Shown here one piece after another: positions 27,609 to 37,372 of a DNA stretch of 46,028 nucleotides (the first letter of the stretch is position 1; each line of letters opens with the position of its first letter). Origin of the DNA: Lactovum miscens (lineage in GTDB: Bacteria; Bacillota; Bacilli; Lactobacillales; Streptococcaceae); NCBI RefSeq assembly GCF_014202895.1, contig NZ_JACHHV010000012.1, positions 1 through 46,028 on the forward strand. The letters are read 5' to 3'. A program made the translations under genes and the position numbers. The notes under the pieces are model-generated. The model worked only from the letters and a program-made list of their open reading frames with translations. It was not told where the DNA came from and did no database searches.

Positions 27609-28274
27609 TCAACGTGATCTTTTCCTAGATTTTTGTACACTGTACTTATAAAAAGTTGGATAAGATAAGTGAAGAATTGATAAGCCAAAAAGAGCACCAG
27701 CAATTGTATCCGTTGGGTAATGAACGCCTAGATAAACACGGCTTGCCATTACTGTTAAAACAATTACGGAAGCAACAATTCCTAATAGAACTTTCAAAGG
27801 CAGAGATCTTATGTTGGAGACTATTACCAGAAATAATCCACCAATTAATAAGGTAGCTCCAGTGGAATGCCCTGAAGGGAAAGATTTATCAGTTTCTGTT
27901 ATCAGCTGTGTTACAAAAGGACGAGTTCGACCGACGAGATTCTTAATTTCGGTATTTAAGCTGATCCCAACACCACTAGTTGTCAAAAGATAAATGGATG
28001 AAATCCAGCGATTAGCCTTTTTGAAAATAAGGACTAAAATGACAAAGACAAATATCATGACCAATCCTCCATTAGGGCCAAAACCAACGTTGATGTATTT
28101 AGCCAACGTAGTTAAAAGATTAAAATGAAAACTAAAGATAAATTTTTGAATGGTAGTATCATTAATAAAAATATTAACAGGCGCCTTTTGAAATTTTAAA
28201 TGGACCATAATTGCCAACATGGTAAAAAGAACAAGGCAAGTACCACCTAAGCTGTAATGAAACTTTTTATGCAT
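27609..28274 (-). CDS. PAP2-family phosphatase
   Basis: This 221-aa protein has about six membrane helices and the three PAP2 motifs KNLVGRTRP (111-119), PSGHS (133-137) and SRVYLGVHYPTD (178-189). It probably dephosphorylates a lipid phosphate such as undecaprenyl diphosphate or phosphatidylglycerol phosphate at the outer face; the substrate is not readable. It overlaps pepA by 8 nt on the same strand. Confidence 0.92.
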   Translation of the reverse strand: MHKKFHYSLGGTCLVLFTMLAIMVHLKFQKAPVNIFINDTTIQKFIFSFHFNLLTTLAKYINVGFGPNGGLVMIFVFVILVLIFKKANRWISSIYLLTTSGVGISLNTEIKNLVGRTRPFVTQLITETDKSFPSGHSTGATLLIGGLFLVIVSNIRSLPLKVLLGIVASVIVLTVMASRVYLGVHYPTDTIAGALFGLSILHLSYPTFYKYSVQKSRKRSR

Positions 28275-29337
28275 TTAGGTTTATTCCTCCAATTTTTTCT
28301 GAGTTAAGGGAAGTTACAATGACACGTAAATATTTTTGAGCTTGATGGAAATCATCAAGGCTAAAAAGTGTTTGGTGGCTATGAATATATCGTGCACATA
28401 CACCAATTGTAGTTGAAGGTACCCCTTCATTCGCGAGGTGAGCTGCGCCTGCATCCGTGCCACCTTTTGCAATATAGTATTGAGTCTTAATATTTGCCTC
28501 AGTGGCTGTCTCAATTAAGAAATCTTTCATTCCAGGAAGCATGATATGACCAGGGTCAAAGACACGCAGGGTTACACCCGCACCTAATTTGCCGTTGTCA
28601 TCTCCAAAAGTATCAGCGGCAGGTGAACAATCAACCGCAAAGAAGAGATCTGGATAGAACTTTGTCGTCGATACACGAGCACCACGTAAACCAACCTCTT
28701 CCTGGACATTGGCACCAATAATCAATGTTACAGCGAGTTCTTTGCCCTTCAAGTATTCTAAGAGCTCTAAGATTTCTAAACAACCATAACGATTATCCCA
28801 AGCTTTGCTGATGATGTTTTTGCCATTCGCTGTTAAAATAGTTTCTGTTTTTGGAACGATCACGTCACCTTGACGAATACCAAAGCTCTCAGCCTCGGCT
28901 TTATCTGCGAAACCTGCATCAAAGACGATGTCGGAAATATTTGGAAGATTTGGCTGAATTCCATTTCCACGTGTGAGATGTGGTGGAACACCACCAGTGA
29001 TAACAGGAATTTCATTTCCTTCGGACGTGAAAAGACTAAACCGTTGAGCACTGACAACGAGGGGATTCCAACCTCCGAGGTTAACTGCACGGAAGGTCCC
29101 GTCGGCTTTTATTTCAGAAAGCAGGAAACCTACTTCATCCATGTGGCTTGCAATCATTACACGAGGAGCATCCACAACTTTAGATTCTATCGTTGTAAAG
29201 ATACCTCCAAGGCCGTCGTAAAAAGGTTCATAGCCCAAATTGATCATTTTTTTCGCCAAATAGTCACGCATTTTTCCTTCGTGACCACTAGTAGCTTGGA
29301 TTTCAGTAATTTCTTTAATTTTTTCAAAAAGTTTCAT
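28267..29337 (-). CDS. pepA: M42-family glutamyl aminopeptidase
   Basis: The 356-aa metallopeptidase has the co-catalytic metal motifs IASHMDEVGF, SKAWDNRYG, VQEEVGLRGA, AVDCSPAADTFG and YIHSHQT. It closely resembles lactococcal PepA, which removes N-terminal Glu/Asp. Homologues start with M(K/E)LF, hence this start; the frame is open from an ATG at 29364, which has an AAAGG 11 nt upstream, whereas 29337 has no SD. The leader folds into GCAAGC/GCTTGC around the 29364 ATG, so start choice may be structure-dependent. Confidence 0.9.
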   Translation of the reverse strand: MKLFEKIKEITEIQATSGHEGKMRDYLAKKMINLGYEPFYDGLGGIFTTIESKVVDAPRVMIASHMDEVGFLLSEIKADGTFRAVNLGGWNPLVVSAQRFSLFTSEGNEIPVITGGVPPHLTRGNGIQPNLPNISDIVFDAGFADKAEAESFGIRQGDVIVPKTETILTANGKNIISKAWDNRYGCLEILELLEYLKGKELAVTLIIGANVQEEVGLRGARVSTTKFYPDLFFAVDCSPAADTFGDDNGKLGAGVTLRVFDPGHIMLPGMKDFLIETATEANIKTQYYIAKGGTDAGAAHLANEGVPSTTIGVCARYIHSHQTLFSLDDFHQAQKYLRVIVTSLNSEKIGGINLNA

Positions 29338-29401
29338 TATAGATGTGATTTTTCGAGCAAGCATTTGGCTTGCTGCCTTTCTCTGATTACTAATGTCATC
29401 T

Positions 29402-29407
29402 ATTATA
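29402..29407 (-). promoter_or_regulatory. pepA-PAP2 promoter -10
   Basis: A perfect TATAAT on the minus strand (29407 down to 29402), 38 nt before the upstream pepA start codon. The -35 is unclear. Confidence 0.5.
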
Positions 29408-29497
29408 CCTCTATCGAGAAAATATCTCTAATCAAATTATTATTAAAGGACAAATTGTCAGTTTTTTCGTCATTTTTAAGTGTTTCGCTTTAAAATA

Positions 29498-29506
29498 TGA
29501 TAAAAT
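29498..29506 (+). promoter_or_regulatory. Extended -10 promoter abutting the DUF4651 gene (leaderless)
   Basis: TGA plus TAAAAT (29501-29506) ends 6 nt before the ATG at 29513. No SD can fit upstream in such a transcript. Confidence 0.6.
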
Positions 29507-29512
29507 CTAGGC

Positions 29513-29806
29513 ATGAGTAAATTTTGGAAGTTTGGTCTGGGTCTTGCAGTCGGTGCTGCGGCAGGTGCAGGTCTTTATATGGCCTATCAAAAAAATGAAG
29601 ACGACTTGCGCCGTGACTTAGTTGATGCAGTTCGAACACATTTTGATTTAGAAGAAATCGATGTAGTTTGGCTCTTTGATGAACCAATTCGTGAGGGCGT
29701 CTTTGCAGGTGGCTTGAATCTCTCGTCAGGAAAGTCAATTTCTTTTGAGATTGAAGAAAAGTCACAAAAAATTATTAAAGAAGAGAAAGAAGAGATTGTA
29801 GAATGA
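29513..29806 (+). CDS. DUF4651 membrane-anchored small protein
   Basis: The 97-aa product has an N-terminal Gly/Ala-rich hydrophobic segment (FGLGLAVGAAAGAGLYMAY, about 7-25) and an acidic cytoplasmic domain (EIDVVWLFDEPIREGVFAGG). It matches DUF4651, found in streptococci and lactococci ahead of a thioredoxin-like gene. Function is unknown. It overlaps the thioredoxin gene by 4 nt. Confidence 0.8.
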   Translation: MSKFWKFGLGLAVGAAAGAGLYMAYQKNEDDLRRDLVDAVRTHFDLEEIDVVWLFDEPIREGVFAGGLNLSSGKSISFEIEEKSQKIIKEEKEEIVE

Positions 29807-30120
29807 TTTTCCCAGAAAATATAGAGAATCTTGCCACTTTGGTTAATGGCGAAGGTAAAACTGTTTTCTTTTTTAGTGCTGGATGGTGTTCTGATTGTGC
29901 TTTTATCAAGCCAAAGATGCCAGAAATTGAAGCTGAAAATCCAGAGTTTAAATTTGTGGAAGTTGATCGAGATGAATACATTGACGTAGCTCAAGAATGG
30001 GATATTTTTGGAATTCCAAGTTTTGTTGTTTTAGAAAATGGCAAAGAGATTGGTCGTCTTGTTAACAAAGCACGTAAAACTAAAGATGAGGTTAATAGCT
30101 TCCTCTCAGAATTTAAATAA
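29803..30120 (+). CDS. Thioredoxin-like protein (YtpP type)
   Basis: The 105-aa protein has a thioredoxin fold with active site WCSDC (28-32) instead of the canonical WCGPC, and the cis-proline segment FGIPSFVV. The CxxC is intact, so redox activity is likely. In Bacillus the YtpP thioredoxin-like gene also sits next to ytpR, matching this order. Confidence 0.88.
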   Translation: MIFPENIENLATLVNGEGKTVFFFSAGWCSDCAFIKPKMPEIEAENPEFKFVEVDRDEYIDVAQEWDIFGIPSFVVLENGKEIGRLVNKARKTKDEVNSFLSEFK

Positions 30121-30148
30121 ACCAAAATAAATAATTAGAAAAAAACAC

Positions 30149-30763
30149 ATGATTGCATTTTTTAATAAGAATATTGGGAATGTCTTGATGCTCGTCATTG
30201 CAGACAATCAAGGCACAAAAATCGATTACGAGCGTAGGGCTGATATTACACGCATCTTTCGTGAGGATACGGGCGAGACGGTCGCTTGGAACTTCTTTGG
30301 TAAGGAATTTGAAAAGAATGGTGAAATCAAGCTGAGTGAGAAAAAAGTTTGGAAGCTTGAGGACGAGATCGCCGAGGCGGGATTTATGGATACAATTGAA
30401 GGGACGGCGGCTTCGCAATTTAAGGTGGCTGAAATCGTTGAGATGGAAGATCATCCTGATTCAGATCACCTTCATGTTTGTCAAGTGAATGTTGGCAACC
30501 CAGAGCACTTGGTCCAAATCGTTTCGGGAGCTCCTAATACACATGTTGGTTTGAAAACTGTGGCTGCACTCCCAATTTCATTGATGCCTAACGGTACCTT
30601 GATTTTTGAAGGTAGTCTACGAGGTGTAACAAGCTTTGGGATGCTCTGTTCAGCTCGTGAATTAAATTTGCCAAACGCACCACAGGTACGTGGCATTATT
30701 GAATTGTCAGACAATTTAGTAGCAGGTCTTGACTTCAAAGAAAAGGAAATGTGGCATGGCTAA
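30149..30763 (+). CDS. ytpR: YtpR-family tRNA-binding-domain protein
   Basis: The 204-aa product has an N-terminal DUF4479 region (about 1-85) and a C-terminal EMAPII/Arc1p-like tRNA-binding domain (FKVAEIVEMEDHPDSDHLHV, then LCSARELNLP), like the first domain of PheT. It may bind tRNA; no enzymatic function is known. Only a weak SD precedes the ATG. The 3' end overlaps the next gene by 8 nt. Confidence 0.88.
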   Translation: MIAFFNKNIGNVLMLVIADNQGTKIDYERRADITRIFREDTGETVAWNFFGKEFEKNGEIKLSEKKVWKLEDEIAEAGFMDTIEGTAASQFKVAEIVEMEDHPDSDHLHVCQVNVGNPEHLVQIVSGAPNTHVGLKTVAALPISLMPNGTLIFEGSLRGVTSFGMLCSARELNLPNAPQVRGIIELSDNLVAGLDFKEKEMWHG

Positions 30764-31682
30764 GATTTCTGTTATAGTACCTTGCTATAATGAAGAAGAG
30801 AGCCTGCCTTTTTTCTATAATGAAATTGAGAAAATTCGTCCGCAAATTCCAACAGATTTTGAGTACATTTTTGTAAATGATGGTTCAAAAGACGAGACTT
30901 TAAAGATTTTACGTAAACTTAATCTTGAAAATCCCGAATTGGTTCATTATATCAATTTATCAAGGAATTTTGGTAAAGAAGCTGCCATGTATGCAGGGCT
31001 ATCAGAGGCAACCGGAGACTATGTGACATTGATGGATGCAGATTTGCAAGATCCCCCAGAAACCCTGATAGAGATGTATCATATATTGCAAGATCCAGAT
31101 GTAGATTGTGTTGCCGCTCGTCGTTCAGATCGTAAAGGTGAACCCTGGTTACGTAGTTTCTTTAGCCACCTCTTCTATAAGATTATGAATAAGATCTCAG
31201 AAACACCTGTAATTGATGGGGTCCGTGATTTCCGTTTGATGAAACGCCCGATGGCGGATGCAGTGTTGGATTTAGCAGAATACAATCGTTTCTCCAAAGG
31301 TCTCTTCACTTGGGTAGGGTTTAATACAGAATATGTGGCTTATGAGAATCGTGAACGTGTTGCAGGGGATACTCACTGGAATTTCTTCAGGCTTTTAAAA
31401 TATTCAATTGATGGTTTTATTAATTTCTCCGAAGCGCCATTGAATTTAGCAGTTTACTTTGGTTTGTTCGTTGTGTTTGTGGACATTATTGCGGTTATTT
31501 TTGTAATAGGAAGAGCAATTTTCTGGAGGGATCCTGTAAGTGGCTGGGCCTCAACCGTGACAATTATGCTCTTTGCTTTTGGAGTTACACTCTTAATGCT
31601 TGGAATCATTGGTAAGTATATCGCGAAGATTTTTTCTGAAGTCAAAGGCCGTCCAGTTTTTATTATTAAAGAAAAGAAATAA
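30756..31682 (+). CDS. GtrB/CsbB-like undecaprenyl-phosphate glycosyltransferase
   Basis: The 308-aa product has an N-terminal GT2 domain (ISVIVPCYNEEES, FVNDGSKDETL, LMDADLQDPPE) and two C-terminal membrane helices (about 230-255 and 268-290), the GtrB/DPM1-like layout that makes undecaprenyl-phosphate sugars for envelope decoration. A TTG at 30729 opens the frame, but the ATG at 30756 has AAGGAAA upstream. No GtrA flippase or GtrC-type gene is next to it. Confidence 0.9.
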   Translation: MAKISVIVPCYNEEESLPFFYNEIEKIRPQIPTDFEYIFVNDGSKDETLKILRKLNLENPELVHYINLSRNFGKEAAMYAGLSEATGDYVTLMDADLQDPPETLIEMYHILQDPDVDCVAARRSDRKGEPWLRSFFSHLFYKIMNKISETPVIDGVRDFRLMKRPMADAVLDLAEYNRFSKGLFTWVGFNTEYVAYENRERVAGDTHWNFFRLLKYSIDGFINFSEAPLNLAVYFGLFVVFVDIIAVIFVIGRAIFWRDPVSGWASTVTIMLFAFGVTLLMLGIIGKYIAKIFSEVKGRPVFIIKEKK

Positions 31683-31710
31683 GTTCGAAATTTTTATTTT
31701 GAGCTTTTTT
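31681..31710 (+). terminator. Terminator after the gtrB-like gene
   Basis: A 10-bp stem with two G-U pairs (31681-31690 with 31697-31706) and a 6-nt loop ends in TTTT. It starts within the stop codon. Confidence 0.7.
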
Positions 31711-32081
31711 ATTGCTTATGAAAAAATTTTGTTGATGCTAAGAAATGTGTAAAGATTTACAACTGTCAAATTTGAACCTTGTTAAGGTAATTAATATCAA
31801 ATTGTTAGTATATCGAAATAGAAAATCGAAGTTGAAAGATATAAATATTCGGTTTTACTATTTTGGGGAAGATTAATATTATTTCCACATATTTATAATT
31901 GAAAGCCATCATCACAAATAAAGATAAATAATAAAAAATTTTAAAAGGATGATTTTCATACCAAACTTTTCAAATTTGGTATGAAAATCATAGGCTTTAT
32001 ACAAGAAGAATAATAATTTTTATAAAAAACTCTGATCTTTTCAAAAAAATGGCAAATTGGTGATTTTTTCAAGTTTACTTC
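31711..32081 (+). other. Gene-free stretch upstream of groESL
   Basis: About 370 bp of AT-rich sequence without a plausible gene. Its one clear structure is the 17-bp perfect inverted repeat at 31949-31991. An 11-codon ORF begins at the repeat, but its SD-like sequence abuts the ATG, so it is unlikely to be translated. Confidence 0.5.
31949..31991. repeat. Perfect 17-bp inverted repeat with 9-nt loop
   Basis: ATGATTTTCATACCAAA (31949-31965) is exactly reverse-complemented at 31975-31991. No T run follows on the plus strand, so it is not a standard terminator. It lies about 90 bp before the groES -35. It could be an operator, an RNA processing hairpin or a small mobile relic. Confidence 0.8.
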
Positions 32082-32110
32082 TTGACTATTCTTGACCTTT
32101 GAGCTAAAAT
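32082..32110 (+). promoter_or_regulatory. groESL promoter
   Basis: TTGACT (32082-32087), 17-bp spacer, TAAAAT (32105-32110). The expected start of transcription lies just before the CIRCE operator, so HrcA binding there would block it. Confidence 0.8.
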
Positions 32111-32121
32111 AAGAATGTAAG

Positions 32122-32148
32122 TTAGCAGTCTTGATAAAAGAGTGCTAA
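32122..32148 (+). promoter_or_regulatory. CIRCE operator (HrcA site)
   Basis: TTAGCAGTC, nine bases, then GAGTGCTAA. The right arm is perfect against the consensus; the left arm differs at one base (G for C). It sits between the promoter and the groES SD, as expected for HrcA heat-shock control. Confidence 0.93.
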
Positions 32149-32170
32149 TATAAAATATTGGAGGTCCAAA

Positions 32171-32452
32171 ATGTTAAAACCCTTAGCAGATCGCGTCGTT
32201 TTACGTGTTAAAGAAGAGGAAGAAAAAACAGTTGGCGGTATTGTCTTGACAAGTGCTGCCCAAGAAAAGCCTCGTACAGCCGAAGTTGTTGCTGTTGGAG
32301 CTGGCAAACGTAATGAAGAAGGAAACTTAATTCCACTTGAAGTTAAAGTTGGAGATACAGTTATTTTTTCTGAGTATGGTGGCAGCAAAGTTAAAGTTGA
32401 AGGCGAAGAGTTTTTGATCACACATGAATCTGACTTGCTTGCGATTCTCTAA
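32171..32452 (+). CDS. groES: Co-chaperonin GroES
   Basis: The 93-aa subunit begins MLKPLADRVVLRVKEEEEK and has the mobile loop (TVGGIVLTSAAQEKP) and the C-terminal EGEEFLITHESDLLAIL. Seven copies cap the GroEL ring. GGAGG precedes the start. It is followed by groEL at 28 nt in a two-gene heat-shock operon. Confidence 0.97.
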   Translation: MLKPLADRVVLRVKEEEEKTVGGIVLTSAAQEKPRTAEVVAVGAGKRNEEGNLIPLEVKVGDTVIFSEYGGSKVKVEGEEFLITHESDLLAIL

Positions 32453-32462
32453 AATTTAGTAA

Positions 32463-34103
<1,641 letters not shown>

Positions 34104-34121
34104 GTAAACATTATGAATTTG

Positions 34122-34153
34122 AAATCTCGTTCCTAAGGGAATGGGATTTTTTT
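34122..34153 (+). terminator. groESL terminator
   Basis: A 12-bp stem with two G-U pairs (34122-34133 with 34138-34149), TAAG loop, then a T run (34147-34153). Confidence 0.85.
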
Positions 34154-34206
34154 ATAGTAGGAAAAGCCGTTATCGTGGCTTCACCAGGTCGAAATAAGCT
34201 TTTTTT

Positions 34207-34215
34207 TGCTATACT
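34207..34215 (+). promoter_or_regulatory. Extended -10 promoter of metG
   Basis: TGC plus TATACT (34210-34215) about 100 nt before the metG ATG, giving a leader of about 96 nt. The -35 region is poor. Confidence 0.55.
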
Positions 34216-34221
34216 ATAAAG

Positions 34222-34317
34222 TGAGATTTCTCAAATAACAGGTTTCATTTGCCTGAATAGAAGGAGAGGCTTAAATTAAATAGCAACTGCTAATTCGACT
34301 TAAGCTAATTAATCAAA
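34222..34317 (+). promoter_or_regulatory. Structured metG 5' leader with displaced Shine-Dalgarno
   Basis: Three possible stems: TGAG/CTCA (34222-34233), CAGG/CCTG (34239-34255) and GCTTAA/TTAAGC (34269-34274 with 34300-34305, enclosing TAGC/GCTA). The only good SD, AAGGAGAGG (34261-34269), is about 50 nt before the ATG, and the third stem would bring it to within roughly 12 nt. No T-box or S-box core is seen. A stop codon (34306-34308) rules out an upstream in-frame start. Confidence 0.5.
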
Positions 34318-36309
34318 ATGACAGAAAATAAAACTTTTTACATTACAACACCAATCTATTACCCGTCAGGTAAATTGCATCTAGGCTCTACCTATACAAC
34401 AATTGCCTGTGATGTTTTAGCACGTTACAAACGTCTTATGGGCTATGAGACTTTCTATTTAACAGGTCTAGATGAGCATGGCCAAAAGATTCAGAAGAAG
34501 GCTGAAGAAGCTGGCTTGACACCTAAGGAATATCTTGACCCGATGGCTGAAGATGTAAAAAAACTTTGGTCTTTACTTGATATTAGCTATGATAAATTTA
34601 TCCGAACAACCGATCACTATCACGAAGAAGCTGTGCAAAAGATATTTGAACAGTTGCTTGCTCAAGATGATATTTATCTTGGAAAATATGAAGGCTGGTA
34701 TTCTGTTTCAGATGAAGAATTTTTTACTGAAAGCCAACTTGCTGAAGTTTATCGTGATGCTGACGGTAAGATGATCGGCGGTATGGCACCTTCAGGCCAT
34801 GAGGTGGAAAAAGTTGAGGAAGAATCTTACTTCTTCCGTATGGGAAAATATGCTGATTGGCTTTTAGAATATTATGCGGAACACCCAGATTTCATCCAGC
34901 CTGAAATTCGTAAGAATGAAATGATTAATACCTTTATCAAACCTGGTCTTGAGGATTTGGCAGTGTCTCGTACGACATTCACTTGGGGAGTTCCAATCAA
35001 ATCAGATCCTAAACATGTGATTTATGTTTGGCTTGACGCATTGTTCAACTATATAACAGCACTTGGTTACGGGACAGAAGATGATAGTCTTTATCGAAAA
35101 TTTTGGGCTACAAAAGATGACCAACCAAATGCTGTCAATATGGTTGGAAAGGATATCTTGCGTTTTCACACCATTTATTGGCCAATTTTCTTGCATGCCC
35201 TTAATTTGCCGACACCTAAACAGGTCTTTGGTCATGGTTGGTACCAAGTAGATGGACGTAAAATGTCAAAGTCTTTTCATAATGTGATTTATGCAGAGCC
35301 ATTGGTTGAACGCTATGGTCTAGATGCCTACCGTTACTACATCCTTCGTGCAATGCCTTTTGGAAATGATGGAAACTTTACTGCTGAAAGCTATATTGAT
35401 CGTATCAATTTTGATTTAGCCAATGACCTTGGCAATTTGCTGAATCGTACTGTTGCCATGATTAACAAATATAATTCGGGAAAAATTAAAAAAGGCGAAG
35501 CAAGTGAGTTTGATGCAGCATTGAATGAGGTTGTTGACTCAAGTATTAAAAACTATCATGTAGCTATGGATAAGTTTGAGTTTTCAGTGGCCTTGTCTGA
35601 GATTTGGGTTCTGATTTCACGCAGTAATAAATACATTGATGAAACAGTACCATGGGTGTTAGCTAAATCTGAAAATGACGAGTCAAAACTTAACAATGTG
35701 CTGTATCATTTGGCGGCTAATCTTCGAATTGCTGCTGCTCTTTTACAGCCATTTATGCATGAAACCTCAGAGAAAATTTTCAGTCAGCTCGGCTTAGCGG
35801 ACAGCCAAATTTCAATTGAAAATCTTCAAGTTGAAGTTGATTTTGTTAATCCTGTTGTAAAAAAGGGTGAGCCAATTTTTCCTCGTCTTGAACGAGAAGA
35901 AGAAATTGCTGTGGTGAACGGCTTTATTGGCGGTGAAAATGAAGTAGTTAATGAACTTTCAGAGCACAAAGATATCATTCAATTTGACGATTTTGATAAG
36001 GTTGAGATTCGTATTGCAGAAGTTCTAGAAGTTGAAAAAGTTGAAGGTTCTAGTAAATTACTTAAGTTCACTTTAGATGATGGGGAACGCAAGGACCGTT
36101 GCATACTTTCAGGCATCCAGGCCTTCTATCCAAATGAGAAAGAACTTGTTGGTAAGAAACTTCAAATTGTGGCAAACTTAAAACCGCGTAAGATGATGGG
36201 AAAATATGTCTCTGAAGGGTTGATTCTTTCTGCTGAAAGCCCAGATGGTAAGGCACTCCAACTCTGTACAGTGGACGCTTCAACTCCAAATGGATCATTG
36301 ATAGGTTAA
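34318..36309 (+). CDS. metG: Methionyl-tRNA synthetase
   Basis: The 663-aa enzyme has the class I signatures KLHLG (16-20, HIGH-like) and KMSKS (near 313), [15 protein letters not shown], an anticodon-binding domain and a C-terminal EMAPII-like tRNA-binding domain (about 558-663) used for dimerisation. It lacks the four-cysteine zinc knuckle of the E. coli type. Translation initiation is odd, because no SD is adjacent to the ATG. It is followed 5 nt later by the DUF2829 gene. Confidence 0.97.
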   Translation: MTENKTFYITTPIYYPSGKLHLGSTYTTIACDVLARYKRLMGYETFYLTGLDEHGQKIQKKAEEAGLTPKEYLDPMAEDVKKLWSLLDISYDKFIRTTDHYHEEAVQKIFEQLLAQDDIYLGKYEGWYSVSDEEFFTESQLAEVYRDADGKMIGGMAPSGHEVEKVEEESYFFRMGKYADWLLEYYAEHPDFIQPEIRKNEMINTFIKPGLEDLAVSRTTFTWGVPIKSDPKHVIYVWLDALFNYITALGYGTEDDSLYRKFWATKDDQPNAVNMVGKDILRFHTIYWPIFLHALNLPTPKQVFGHGWYQVDGRKMSKSFHNVIYAEPLVERYGLDAYRYYILRAMPFGNDGNFTAESYIDRINFDLANDLGNLLNRTVAMINKYNSGKIKKGEASEFDAALNEVVDSSIKNYHVAMDKFEFSVALSEIWVLISRSNKYIDETVPWVLAKSENDESKLNNVLYHLAANLRIAAALLQPFMHETSEKIFSQLGLADSQISIENLQVEVDFVNPVVKKGEPIFPRLEREEEIAVVNGFIGGENEVVNELSEHKDIIQFDDFDKVEIRIAEVLEVEKVEGSSKLLKFTLDDGERKDRCILSGIQAFYPNEKELVGKKLQIVANLKPRKMMGKYVSEGLILSAESPDGKALQLCTVDASTPNGSLIG

Positions 36310-36313
36310 TTTT

Positions 36314-36559
36314 ATGAAAGTCGAAAAAATAAATTTTGAAACAGCTCTTCCCCTTTTAAAAGCTGGGAAAAAAATTGTAAGAAGTGGTTGGGAAGGTGGT
36401 GAAGATTACATTAAACTCTTTAACCAAATTTTTGATTCCTCGGGTAATCAAATTGAGGTAACCCCTTATTTCCTAATTAAGGTAAAGGGAGAGGGATTCT
36501 CTATGTTCTCACCTACACCTTGTGATGTACTTGCTGAGGATTGGGTTTTGGTAGAATAA
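36314..36559 (+). CDS. DUF2829 (Tad2-like) small protein
   Basis: The 81-aa product shows the DUF2829 pattern: NFETALPLLKAGKKIVRSGW at residues 7-26 and PYFLIKVKGEGFSMFSPTPC followed by DVLAEDWVLVE at the end. Phage Tad2 proteins of this family bind cyclic ADP-ribose isomers and inhibit Thoeris defence; a cellular role for chromosomal copies is not known. It lies 5 nt after metG and overlaps the SDR gene by one base (TAATG), so it is operonic. Whether the ligand pocket is intact cannot be judged here. Confidence 0.75.
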   Translation: MKVEKINFETALPLLKAGKKIVRSGWEGGEDYIKLFNQIFDSSGNQIEVTPYFLIKVKGEGFSMFSPTPCDVLAEDWVLVE

Positions 36560-37269
36560 TGCGATTCTCAGGTCAAAAAGTACTTGTTACAGGTGCAGCT
36601 TCAGGAATTGGAAAGGCCCAGGCTCAAGCCTTCAGAAATGATGGTGCAGAAGTCGTAGCGGTAGATATTCATGAGGCTGATGGGATTGTTAAATGTGATG
36701 TTTCAGATCCTATTCAGGTTAAACAAATGGTAAATTTTGTCGGTGAAATCGATATTCTTTGTAATACAGCTGGAATCTTAGATGGTTATAAAACACTTGA
36801 CACAACGGATTATAGGTTATGGAAAAAAGTTTTAGAAACAAATCTCGATAGTATTTACCTAACTTGTTCAGGATTTTTACCTCAGATGAAAAAGCGAGGA
36901 TCTGGTGTTATCATTAATATGGCTTCTGTTGCGGGACTTGGTACAGGTGGAGGAGGTCTGGTTTATACAACAAGTAAGCATGCCATCGTTGGCTTTACCA
37001 AGCAACTGGCTTCGGATGAAGCGAGACATGGGATCCAAGTTCTTGCAATTGCACCCGGTGCAATTAAAACTCCAATGACCGCATCAGACTTTGATAATGA
37101 TGAAAAGGTAGCGAAAAAAGTTGCTGCGGATATTCCTTCAAAACGTTGGTCGGACCCAGAGGAAGTTGCTGAATTGACGCTTTTTCTTGCCAGCCCAGCA
37201 GCTAAATATATGTCAGGAGCGGTGATTCCAATTGACGGAGGCTGGTCACTTGGTCATATGAATTATTAA
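36559..37269 (+). CDS. Short-chain dehydrogenase/reductase
   Basis: The 236-aa classical SDR has the cofactor motif TGAASGIG (11-18), NTAG (69-72), and the catalytic S123, Y136, K140 (YTTSK). Asp36 after the second strand (VVAVDIHE) suggests NAD(H) preference. It resembles 3-oxoacyl-ACP reductases, but the substrate is unknown; fabG itself normally sits in the fab cluster. The frame opens at a TTG at 36541, but the ATG overlapping the previous stop is preferred. Confidence 0.87.
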   Translation: MRFSGQKVLVTGAASGIGKAQAQAFRNDGAEVVAVDIHEADGIVKCDVSDPIQVKQMVNFVGEIDILCNTAGILDGYKTLDTTDYRLWKKVLETNLDSIYLTCSGFLPQMKKRGSGVIINMASVAGLGTGGGGLVYTTSKHAIVGFTKQLASDEARHGIQVLAIAPGAIKTPMTASDFDNDEKVAKKVAADIPSKRWSDPEEVAELTLFLASPAAKYMSGAVIPIDGGWSLGHMNY

Positions 37270-37372
37270 AATTTAAAAAAAGAGTTCTGGTAGGTTTATC
37301 AGGCTTTTCTTTTTGATTAGATTCTGTTAAACTATACAAGTTAATGTGGGCTAAAGAAGTTCAATATTAATC

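Noticed and set aside
28870-29493. 207-aa plus-strand ORF antisense to pepA
   Set aside because: It runs opposite the M42 peptidase motifs, its product has no family resemblance, and pepA explains the coding signal.
32041-32060. Partial match to the end of the terminal repeat (ATGGCAAATTG)
   Set aside because: Only about 11 bases match, in AT-rich sequence with no further similarity, so it is expected by chance.
34222-34317. metG leader as a T-box or S-box riboswitch
   Set aside because: The T-box antiterminator core (TGGNACCGCG) and the SAM-I conserved core are absent, and the leader is too short for either.
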